Below, in pieces: positions 23,801 through 33,200 of a DNA stretch of 64,000 bases. Numbering within the stretch: the first letter of the stretch is position 1; every line of letters begins with the position of its first letter. The position numbers and the translations under genes were made by a program. Under the pieces are notes generated by a model that saw only the letters and a list, made by a program, of their open reading frames with translations, was not told the DNA's origin and made no database searches. This stretch comes from Mya arenaria (Eukaryota; Mollusca; Bivalvia; Myida; Myidae): contig NC_069132.1 of the NCBI RefSeq assembly GCF_026914265.1, forward strand, positions 36,202,932 to 36,266,931. Direction: 5' to 3'.

Positions 23801-26800
23801 TATCAATCTTGAGTGACTCAACTACTAGAACTTGTTGATGGCTTATTCTTTTTGGGGGGTACAAATGACTCATCGGATGCTGGCCGCTTTTTTGATAACA
23901 AATTGTTCACTTTGAAGGGGGGGGGGGGTATATTTACCCTCGCCATCAGGCAATACTCATACGGCAAGCACGCTGCAGATTTCATTAAGTCTATAGATAA
24001 GTATTAAAAACAATAACATTATAAATTTAAAATGAATAAAAGCAACAGTAAATGTAGCGTGGATGCTTTGGACTATAAAATTTATCTATTTGTCTATTCA
24101 CTTTGACAGTTGGGCGGATATTCAAAGGTTGATGGGTTTTACTTATAGTGCGCGAAAGCGCTAAATTTAGCCAATGATTGAGCTAGGTGATTACGTCATT
24201 TGTATTCACTTTGTATAATGCACGCCTCGGAGCATCCCAGAAAGATTCGAGTATTGCCTTTTCTGTATTTGTTCTATTTTTGAAAACTTACTAGAGCGTG
24301 ACTCCGTACTGACTTCTCTGGTAGAGTAAACATTCCACTGATATAGGCTGTTTACACTCGACTACGTAGCGGAGTTAAGTTCATGTTTACTCTACTTTCC
24401 TTGTAACATTTTGTTGTCTAGAAAAAGCCACTCTCAGAATTTTGCGAGCTTGAATAAAAGTCACTCGCAATTTCCAAATGTCGCTCGCATTTTGCGAGCA
24501 TGCGAGTCTAAATTCGAACCCTGCCTGACTATTTATAAATTATTATTAAATTAAATCTATTAAATTAGTACAGTGAAAACAGGGCTTCCATTAAGAATTT
24601 GAAACTCCCTGTCCATTAATATTGGAAGTTTTTCACTGAAATGTGGAAGTTAAAGTCTCCCGAATACAATATTCTTTTCCACTACTTGTAGTATGTTAAA
24701 AATCAAATAACTTACAACTAAAACTTGCCAAGTTCACAGATTTATATCATAATACTTCATTTTACATAAAGACTGATCAAAATTGTGACTATAAAAGTAA
24801 TAATGACAACAGGTTTTGATACTCTGAACTTCCAAATATTCAACTTTGAACAATTTCTTCGAAATTATGGAAGTTTTTGTACTTTCAAGGAATCAATTTT
24901 GAAGTTTTAACTAATTTCAGGGAGTAATACACTTCCTTTAACGGAAGCCTTGTGAGCATAGATGCTTCTTGGGTGCATGCATAGGCTAAGGGAGTTCCAC
25001 AATGAGTGCTATTTAGCTAAGCAATGTCGCAATATTACATGTATATAGTGCTATCCAGTTAAAAATTAATAAGTTAACAATAAAAATAGAACAGAAAAAT
25101 TTATGAACTGCTGTGAGAAGGTGTATGTAGTTTTCACTGTTTGTTTTATGCAGATATTCTATTCAACATTCTGTATCGAAATAGCATTATCTGCAATGCC
25201 GCAATATTTTAGCCACAGTGACCTAGGTGGTGCTCTATGCTAACGTACCATCGCATAGGATTTAGTTGTACAGTGCTCGATAGATAGCATAGCTCTCCAG
25301 GTCTTTATGCTTTATGTTTGCATCATTGTGTTATCGTGTTTTACTATAATCAAAATATTTGATTTCAGTATTGTGAAATGTGATTGAAATATTTGATTTC
25401 AGTATTGTAAAATATGATCGAAATATTTGATTTCAGGATCGTGAAAGATGATAGGTTTATCCGGCTTCCATGCCTTCATAAAGGAACATACGCTGATGAC
25501 TGCATCGTGCAAAGAGTGACACAGGTAATTAATAACAAAAGCGGTCAATAAATCTGTCTATCAAAATTGAGTTGCAATCTATGCACCTGTATAAGTATTA
25601 CCTGGCTTTTTCCAACAACACAAACCCTGACGAGAAACATTTGACAAAAGAAAAAAAATAATTCTCCAATGGCAATACTGGCTACTTAGTACATGCTTGA
25701 AGGTCTAAATTGAATATAACTAAATAGGAGTGCTGCAACTTTCAGAGGCCAAAACACATAAATAGATTCTGACTTATTGTTCATGGTGCTCAATATTCTA
25801 ATTTTCATAACTGCTTGTTCATGACTTGTGTTTGTAATTTAAAACAACCATTTTTTGGACAAGATCTCTATTCTAGCTCATGTTTTATAGAGAAAAAATG
25901 TCGAGGTATTGTGAAAGCATTGGTGTCAGTGACAGCCGCGTTGTGGAATAACTTTTACCTTGATCATAACTAAATAACCGTTCAAGATATTCAAATGAAA
26001 CTTGGTATACGCTTTGCTCGAGACAATACGCACGTATAGTGGAAGGCTGATTACTCTGGGTTTAACGACGTTTATACCCCTTGTTTGACTGTGAGAAAGG
26101 GAAAACAAATAAGCGTTGTTGTTCGCTCTGTGATCTCTTGTTGATTTCTGGAGACAAATGATGTGAATGCCACATGTTCTTCTATTCTACCGGGGTAATT
26201 GGCTGATAAATGTTCATGTATAACTTGTTTACCCATATTAAATGACTTTATGATGATGTCAGACACACTTACTTGAATGACCAACTTAAACATAGAATTA
26301 TTACGCTTCACTTGTTTTACAAAATATAATCAGACTACAATAGGCAAAGTGTATTATCCGGTGCAAACTATATTTTAAAGGCTTTTGGTATTAGGGATGA
26401 ATTCATTCGTGATTGTTAGTTTTCTATCATAGCTATATTTGTCTGATATATTTTGTATTATAAAAATTAAAATTTATACTACTTATATATGCATAACTTT
26501 TTCACCACTATTTTGTACTTCTCTGATATTTGTATTTTGGGCCGGAGGCCTTGTACTACAATAAATATTATGTTATGTTATGTTACGTTATGTTACAGCA
26601 CAAGTGTTATATCGCAGCCACATGTGATAAGGACTTGAAAAGACGTATACGGAAAATCCCAGGAGTTCCCATCATGTATCTCCAACAACACAGGTATATT
26701 TAATTAAGTCCAGTGTCCATATTTACTTTGGTGATGAGTCTGGATTTGTAACTCAAGACTGCAAATTTTCATTTTATTGTGCAACTTTTTTAGAAGAACA

Positions 26801-27687
26801 ATAATTGGATAAACTTGTGAGATATGTAGCAACAAAAATGTCTATGATTTATTCACTGATACACATTTTCCTTCCAAAATGACTAGATTAAAGATAATTT
26901 ATGACATTTAAGAATTCACTGTTCTGCTTCGCAGACTCAAGAAGTTAATGAATATGGACCAGGCTAGTTTTAAAAATCCGGGATATGTAATATTCTACAC
27001 ATGAAAGGAATGAACAAAACTTTAATGATATGTAGCTCACGCAGATCAGATGGGGGAAGCGCACATACTTATCTTCTTGATTTTGTCTATAAACTTGTCT
27101 AACTTAATGAGTTTATTATTGGAAAAAAATATATTAAAGAAATTTTCGGTGATGTTGACACATAATGATAAAACTTTGAATAACTCGAAAATTAGCTATC
27201 GGAAAATACATATTTTTATATTACCAGTAGTTGTACAGGTATATATGATGTTTGGGTAGGAGTGTCTGGGACGATAGTTAGGAACAAGCCGGAATCATAG
27301 CCAATTTTTAGGTTTTCTTATGCATTGAACTCCAAAACTCGGACTCTGTTGTACTAACAACACTAATGACTATTGATCATCACTTTGTGGCTATACTGTT
27401 ATAAAAAATTCAAATGTAATTTTTGATTTTTACATAATCTTCTAAAAATAATTGAACCTTCAAAGTACTGTATACAAATTGGCTCATTTTAGCAACATAA
27501 TATCGCTTTTTTTAAATGATATATTTAAGAAGTGATACTATCTTTTTAGAATATCAGTTTAGAAATTATTGTTCTGCGATATTTTGTCGAACGCTCATTG
27601 AAGACTTTGATCTGACAGTATAAAATGTTATGTTTCAGGTACTCCATAGAAAGAATGCCAGATGCATATGGTGCTCCAAAAACTTGA
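17837..27687 (+). CDS. FCF1: FCF1 rRNA-processing protein (PIN domain), 8 exons, 200 aa
   Basis: Coding exons: 17837-17839 (ATG only), 19310-19377, 19937-20014, 21310-21458, 22436-22508, 25437-25524, 26599-26693, 27639-27687 (stop TGA). All introns are GT-AG and phases match throughout. FCF1/UTP24 is a nucleolar small-subunit processome protein needed for early 18S rRNA cleavages (family knowledge). The basic N-terminus ([18 protein letters not shown], then a Lys-rich run at 33-43) leads into the PIN domain from about residue 65. Candidate metal-binding acidic residues are D74 (LVDTNF), E111 (VMAELEKL), D144 (GTYADDC) and D163 (TCDKDLKRR). Length agrees with the human protein, recalled as about 198 aa. 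The C-terminal motif [12 protein letters not shown] and the end MPDAYGAP are family hallmarks. Exon 1 is the least certain because it rests on a single ATG before GTAAGT. Confidence 0.95.
18842..19173. mobile_element. MITE with AGGCCTAAAA termini in FCF1 intron 1
   Basis: The termini AGGCCT plus an A-run, followed by TTTGGTTAGGGTTA-like sequence, are mirrored at the right end by the complementary sequence (GTAACCCGAACCAAA then a T-run and AGGCCT). TIRs are about 35 bp with mismatches. The interior is T/A-rich with repeated GGTAGGGT. No ORF. Confidence 0.65.
19401..19657. repeat. 25-bp minisatellite in FCF1 intron 2
   Basis: About ten diverged units built on ATGAATCAATGTGTTAACTG plus TATAG or TCTAG. 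The array begins about 24 bp downstream of the exon 2 donor. Confidence 0.85.
20649..21262. mobile_element. TIR element with (GGTC)n tract and three 145-bp repeats, FCF1 intron 3
   Basis: ATTTATGCCCCCTT at 20649-20662 is mirrored by AAGGGGGCATAAAT at 21249-21262. Inside are a GGTC/GTCT microsatellite (20696-20742), then three tandem units of 145 bp, each containing GGGTCAAAGGTCAAGGTCA. No transposase ORF. It is probably a non-autonomous bivalve repeat. Confidence 0.7.
21499..21686 (+). mobile_element. tRNA-derived SINE in FCF1 intron 4
   Basis: A pol III B-box-like GGTTCGATCCC lies near 21551-21561 with an A-box-like region upstream. The body ends with TTTCAGCTTTCAGCTGTC and an A-rich tail (attaaaataaataag). 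The same tail module occurs at 44683-44812, indicating one family. Confidence 0.6.
22023..22125. mobile_element. Short foldback element, CAGTGTGTGTATACCAC family
   Basis: CAGTGTGTGTATACCACG at the left end is mirrored by the right end (CGTGGTATACACACACTG). The inverted match extends about 36 bp with mismatches (GTGATA...ACGTCA). A longer relative lies at 30614-31055. Confidence 0.75.
22558..23490. repeat. 31-bp minisatellite, ~30 copies, FCF1 intron 5
   Basis: The unit is GACATAAATAGGCAGACGTA plus TGTTTTTGTAA with point variants (TGTATATGTTA and others). Because 31 is not a multiple of three, all minus-strand frames cycle through one 31-residue pattern and stay open for hundreds of codons. 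Those ORFs are by-products of the repeat, not genes. Confidence 0.95.
23626..24523. mobile_element. hAT-like foldback element in FCF1 intron 5
   Basis: Perfect 15-bp TIRs (CAGGGTTCGAATTTA at 23626-23640 and its complement at 24509-24523) are followed inward by imperfect palindromes rich in CTCGCAAAAT. CCTGA occurs directly outside both ends. CAGGG termini are hAT-like, although only five flanking bases match instead of the usual eight. The interior has no transposase. Confidence 0.7.
25353..25454 (+). repeat. Triplicated 34-bp splice-acceptor region of FCF1 exon 6
   Basis: Three exact-length 34-bp units (starting at 25353, 25387 and 25421) each contain ATATTTGATTTCAG followed by an exon-start-like sequence. 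AG dinucleotides fall at 25367-25368, 25401-25402 and 25435-25436. Only the third leads into the conserved reading frame. Use of either upstream AG would put an in-frame TGA shortly after the junction. Confidence 0.85.
26530..26596 (+). mobile_element. LINE 3' end with (TTATG)n tail abutting FCF1 exon 7
   Basis: TTGGGCCGGAGGCCTTGTAC followed by AATAAA and TTATG/TTACG pentamers runs straight into the acceptor of exon 7 (AG at 26597-26598). This looks like the 3' end of a truncated non-LTR element. Its left boundary is not resolved. Confidence 0.55.
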
Positions 27688-27719
27688 AACTGAAATGGGA
27701 TTTAAGACTGAACTTTAAA

Positions 27720-27725
27720 ATTAAA
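27720..27725 (+). promoter_or_regulatory. Possible FCF1 poly(A) signal ATTAAA
   Basis: This common variant hexamer lies 33 nt after the FCF1 stop codon. Other A/T-rich hexamers are nearby, so usage is inferred. Confidence 0.4.
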
Positions 27726-27817
27726 ATAATATGAGAAATTACACTGGACAACTGATCATAAGTGTGATTCATTATCAACTCATTTGAATGCAATCTGACT
27801 GGTTAATATCTGGTTAT

Positions 27818-27818
<1 letters not shown>

Positions 27819-27864
<46 letters not shown>
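27819..27864. repeat. (AT)n microsatellite
   Basis: About 22 uninterrupted TA units just downstream of FCF1. Confidence 0.95.
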
Positions 27865-27867
<3 letters not shown>

Positions 27868-28146
27868 ATGTATATATAACATACATATATTTGATTTCTT
27901 TTTAGTTACAAGGGTTGTTTTTTAACAACAATCTGCATTGTCAAGTCTTGTTGGAATTACATGAATGTTCTGTGAATTAACAAAATGAGAATGTTTTAGT
28001 AATTTACTGAGGGTTGTAACTTTACTTCTGTATTTGACCTCCAAGATGGTGGCATTGATACTAGATTCATATATCTGTTCTGCAATAAATTGTTGATCAT
28101 TAATTTTTGAATTTATGAATTGTTCATTAAAACATGACTTAATAGG

Positions 28147-28585
28147 ATAAGAGTTGTCTTGTGGTGAAGGTGTCCACCTTTTACCCAAGAGGTTGTGGGT
28201 TTGAACCCAACCATGATGAGAGTGGCCTATTGGTATAGTTTTTTTTTCTTTTCATCCAAGAGGTTTGTGTTGTGAACCCCACCAGGAATGTTATCTCGGC
28301 CTTTCAAAAATTTCCTCCAGTACTGATCTAGTTTTGAATAAGATTGGTTGTCTGGTAAGCAGAGTGGTTAGTGTATTCCCTTCTCACCAAGGCGACCCGG
28401 GTTGGATTCCCGGCCTGGGTGCATGTGAGTTTGGTAAGTGGTCACTAAGCCAGACAAATGAGTTTACTCCGGTACTCCAGTTTCCCCCACAACCGAAACC
28501 CACACACTCTCGCGCAACATCGTGCCAACGAGAGTGATTTAGTATAAGTTAGCATAGCTTTCTTCACAATCGTTGTAAAATAGAT
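28147..28585 (+). mobile_element. Cluster of tRNA-derived SINE sequences
   Basis: Two B-box-like heads (GGTTTGAACCC near 28198-28208 and a related one near 28262-28285) precede a fuller copy at about 28350-28585. The fuller copy has an A-box-like TGGTAAGCAGAGTGG, a B-box-like GGGTTGGATTCCCGG and a downstream domain containing CTCCAGTTTCCCCCAC. No functional tRNA fold with intact arms was recognised, so these are called SINEs and not tRNA genes. Confidence 0.6.
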
Positions 28586-29040
28586 CATGTTTAAACTTAA
28601 CTAATAAGATTCAAGAGTTATTCAAATCATATTATAATTGCCTAATTTTCTTACCAGATCTCTGATCTGAATATGCGGTGCAGTTTGGGAGGTTTTATTA
28701 TAGAAATGGACCTTAAAGGCCCAGATCCAATAAACAAACAGGAAATTAGCCCCTACTGTGACATCAGTGCAATTAGCAGGAGATGCACAGCAGGGGATTG
28801 TCATGCCAAACATTTCTTCAACTAGGCCTTTAACCCTGACTTGATACATGGGGCAGCTTTCAGCTTCAAATATTAGAAACTAATTATTATTTAATATTAT
28901 AACTATAATATTATGAATATATTAACACATATTGACTGTAACCAACTAGTATGCTCTTGTGAAGCAAATCATATAGTCATGGTTAAATGTTTGAGTTTTG
29001 CTCCTTGATTAATTTAGAAAAATAGACTTCCAGCGTTTGT

Positions 29041-29375
29041 CATTCGGAACTCCTCGGCCATTTTTTTCAAAAACAACCTCGGATGTATTTGGACGGTTTA
29101 CATACTCAAAAAGAGGTACGTTTAAGTCCGCTGCAAGTAGATCGCGTAGTAATTTTATTTAGCAGTTAAACTTTATGTCTTTACTCTTGAAAATCTTAAT
29201 TAGGTTTGCATTAATACACTTCACTGGTAATCAATTTAAACTTAGATCAATTTATACAACTCTAAAACACTAAAATTAATCAACGATATAATTTAAAAAA
29301 TGCGAACTACTTCAGCTGATGTACCGGCATAATCCGAGGTTGTTTTTGAAAAAAATGGCCGAGGAGCTCCGAATG
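29041..29375. mobile_element. Mutator-like MITE with 44-bp TIRs and 9-bp TSD
   Basis: The TIRs start CATTCGGAACTCCTCGGCCA and are mirrored at the right end with one mismatch over about 44 bp. AGCGTTTGT occurs on both sides (29032-29040 and 29376-29384), a perfect 9-bp target duplication typical of Mutator-type elements. The paralogous site in unit 2 (near 45431) has a single target copy and no insertion, an empty site. Confidence 0.9.
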
Positions 29376-29598
29376 AGCGTTTGTAAGTTGTCGCTATTTT
29401 TGAAACACTGTTTGATTCCAGGTTAGAGAATTTTGCATATATTTGCTGTGCGTATCACGATAATAATTCGTAAATAATTGAAGAGCAAAAATGTCAGTGT
29501 TTAAGTGTATTACAAGCAAGAGGTATAGAACTGAAAAACATAATACAACGAAACAATTAAAAACAAATGTCTTGGTCTTGTCTTGGCATTATTAATCA

Positions 29599-29653
29599 GA
29601 GGCAATTCATTCTGCCCCAAGATCTGTCCATTCCAAGACGTCATTGACTCGTG
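29599..29653. other. 55-bp element conserved 3' of Rab A
   Basis: This differs from 45668-45722 at only 4 of 55 positions, while the flanks are clearly more diverged. It contains TTCTGCCCCAAGATCTGTCC and ends in ACGTCATT. On the minus strand both copies can encode NDV(L/M)EWTDLGAE then TGA, so it may be coding or regulatory. It lies 0.62 kb past the stop codon. Confidence 0.6.
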
Positions 29654-29955
29654 TTTTTTGTGTCAATTATTTCAGAGCAGAATCTTAGAACAATTCCTTA
29701 TTTCTACATTTTTGATCCACGCACTAGCTGTTCTTGTACTGTTATAAGTGATAAATCATATTCATGTAAGTACATGTATAAGTTTGCACATACGTCCCAT
29801 ATTCAATACATTTCCATTAAATATGCACTCTTACTCCCAAATTAAGATTTATCAAAATTAATACAGTTGTTTTAATATACTGAAAAGGATGAATAAATGT
29901 CGAAAACAACTGTTCTTATGAAGGATACCGAGTTGAAGTTGAAAGAATGTTCCAG

Positions 29956-30130
29956 AAAACACGGTATTTCTACCTTATGAGACGAAAGTAGATCACAGTT
30001 AATCTTTTAGCACTCACCAATCATTTAATATTTTTGCGTTAATAATTAAAAAATAGTTAAAGGTCACTCAACATTTATGTTTGTAAAACATGTGTATGTA
30101 TTGCTTTTGAATAAGAGTGTCACTTTAAAA
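29956..30130 (+). repeat. Interspersed repeat, inverted partner of 37564-37798
   Basis: The end sequence AAAACACGGTATTTCTACC and following GTCTC/CTTATGAGACG region through AGTGTCACTTTAAA recur in reverse orientation at 37564-37798. The pair spans most of Rab gene A. Confidence 0.6.
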
Positions 30131-30271
30131 GCAGTTTTCACCAGCGCAAGGTAAAAAAAAAACGATCCAGCGATCGGAAGATTATTATTAAAAGCACATA
30201 TTATGTTCAAATTTAATCATCATATACATGTAGTCTGGTATGGCTGGGAAAACTTGATGTAGGTGTCCGAC

Positions 30272-33200
30272 TCAGCAGCCGCAGTCCCAAACATTCCCGG
30301 ACATAGGTTTCTCATCTGAGAGCCTAAAGGAATCGGTCAACTGGGTGAAGCCGCCCTTCTCAAACACCTGCTTTATCTTGGCCGTCAAGATCATAAAGAC
30401 CGGCTTCACGTGGGTAGAGGCCAAAGCGCTTGTTTCGAAATATGGTGCGCCAAGCCGGTCTGCCAGTTCCTGAAGTCGCCATCAAATGTCGGTTAAATAA
30501 TTATGTTGGTTAAATTAACGGGGAAACACTGTCAATATACACTGTATTAAGAGTAGTGAACGCTACTGGTATAGGTATAAACAACGCTACATTATTACAC
30601 TCCCAGCCAGTCCCAGTGTGTGTATAGCACATGATAAATTATGTCATATATGCTACGTCGGTAGGCAACATTTTGCTTACAATGAAGACTTAAAACAAAG
30701 AATTTCTTTTCTTTTACTGCACCATTTTGAATGAAACAAAGTGCAGTCTATGCCGCTTAAAGAGCCCCGCCTTCGTTTTATAACCGTAGTTTGAGAAATT
30801 GATTATTTTCATCGAACACTTCGATAAAACTCTTTACCAAAATAATGTTTTGACAGTGCTCCGTCAGACGGCCGTATTGTGAAAAGGTTTGTCGAAGTGC
30901 TTTAAGAAACTAAACCCTCAATCAAACTCTAGTAAAAGACCGTACAAGCGGCGTAGACTGCGCTATGTTTCATTTAAAATGGCGAAGAAAACGCAAAATG
31001 TTGCCTTTCGACGTAGCACTTATGACGCAATTTATAACGTGGTATACACACACTGAGTCCACTATCTCCTAAAGTAATATTCACATTTTGTTTGCATTTT
31101 AGTACACCGGTGCAACTCCGGTCTTCCGTTTGTTCATATAGCATGATTATATATATGTCGGCAATGGGAATGCTTATTACTGGACTAAAAGTGAACAAAT
31201 GACATTTATATAGTCCGAAAATACAACTAACATATTGGTTATTGATTGTTTTTAATCGTCTATATTTCAAACATGTGTGTGGGAAGACCGCGTAACCATA
31301 GTAACCTGGGCACGAGAGGACGACGTACAACATTTCACCTAGTATACAACCAACATTAGACAAGGGGGAGGACGTAATTTCTATTCATGCAAACATTAAG
31401 TGAGAAAAATGTTTAATGGCAAACAAAATGGCGGATTTAGACTGAAAAGTACCGATTCATGTACCAACTTTTGCCTGGTTTTTCTTTACATTTTGAAAAA
31501 TGTATGCGTCAAGTATGTGGCGAAAAATATATTCTTCCATCGACATCTTAGTTTGGTATCATAACTTTAAAGATAAAAAGGTTATTGAACAGATTGTGGC
31601 TAAAGAGGCAATGTTTACATGTTAAACGTGTTGAATTTATCCACATTTTTTCATATTTTCTCGGCAAATATGGCATATCTGTGTATGTTGTAACTGTGCT
31701 TTCATGTATATATTCCTATTTTCCAAACCTCATGGTTATTACTCGACTGTACACGTTTCATGACCGATGTTTTGTTCCTTAACCCCCAATTTTGTTTATT
31801 GCAAGCACATTACCCACATTATTTTTGAAATGCAAACCAATTTCTGCATACTTGTTTAGCCTTGAGAGGATACGTTTTCTTTAATTCTGGGAATCGCTAA
31901 TGATCACGAGTCTTTCAGTTTGGTATGTGATGTGTATCATTTATAAAGTCAACAACTTTTTCACTTCAGGAACGGACTTTATTATGGCCCGATTTAGAAG
32001 GCGAACGAGCCTCATCATATACAGGAAATCACACAAGACCGCAGTGACAAGGAAATTCAAGAACAGAAAATGCTAGCCTGTCGCCGATGAAAAACGCTCA
32101 TTTTCTGTTATTGTAGTACCTTGTCGGGTTTTAAAACATGCGTACATGCCCATATTAACCAGAACCATTAACAAGGTCCGTCTATACTCTGGTGGCCATT
32201 TTTCACTTAACCGGAACCATACTTTAACAATATTGGTTCAGAAGATTCAGACCAAGTTTCAAAGAAATTGGATCATTACTTACTTTTCCCATCTCGAAGG
32301 TGACCACGCGCTTGTCCTTGAGATCCAACTTGTTGCCCACGATGAGTTTGACCACGTGACTTTCGCCATATTCCTCCACTTCCTTCGTCCAGCGTTCCAC
32401 GTTCTGGAACGTCTCCTGTAAAAGCAATGTGAATGATTCCTGTACCAAAGTGATCGAGTATTCTAAGTGCTACCAAGGATAACGTTCAAAAAATGAGATG
32501 CTGACTAACGAATAAAACGTTGTAAGAGTTCCCTAAAAGAATTGCGGGTGTCCTATATAATAATCACTTAACACCCTGCCTGTCCGCCTGCCGTCTATAC
32601 TTATCATGTGAAGGTTTTTGCCTCCGTTGACATTGGTTTCTTTTAAGGGTGTGCGTGTACGCACATTCACGTTTTTCATGCGGAATGAATATAATATACA
32701 ACCAACAATGGGCCGATTGCTCAGAATTTTGTTAAAGTTAACAACGTTATTAACGTCATCGTTGTTAAATTTCAAGTCAACATTGCTCTGTAAGTTTCAC
32801 ATATACACAGATGATTTGCAGTATTCCTAACAAAAGGTGAGACAACTGTTTCAGCTGTACTTGTTTTGTTTAAATATATGAGCACATCATAAATAGTTCA
32901 CCTTTAAAAGTTAACAATGATGTCGTTTAACAGGTTGTTAACTTTAACGAAGTTCTGAACAATCGGGCCAATGTCTACAAATTGGGCCCCATGCGTTGTG
33001 TTTTTAAAGCATGTACAAAGTAGTTTACGTACCAGGTCAATGCAGTTGAAGACGATTATGTTTCTGTTGAGTTCCCTGATCGAAGACCATCGTAGCACAA
33101 AATCATATATTTGTATATAAAAAAACTAACTACGTCAGTGAGGTCGAATACGACGATGACTACATGGATACTCCGACAGAAGGTTTTGGTGACTTTGTTG

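Noticed and set aside
28350-28430. Functional tRNA gene
   Set aside because: A and B box-like motifs are present, but I could not pair a full cloverleaf, and the sequence continues into a SINE-type body.
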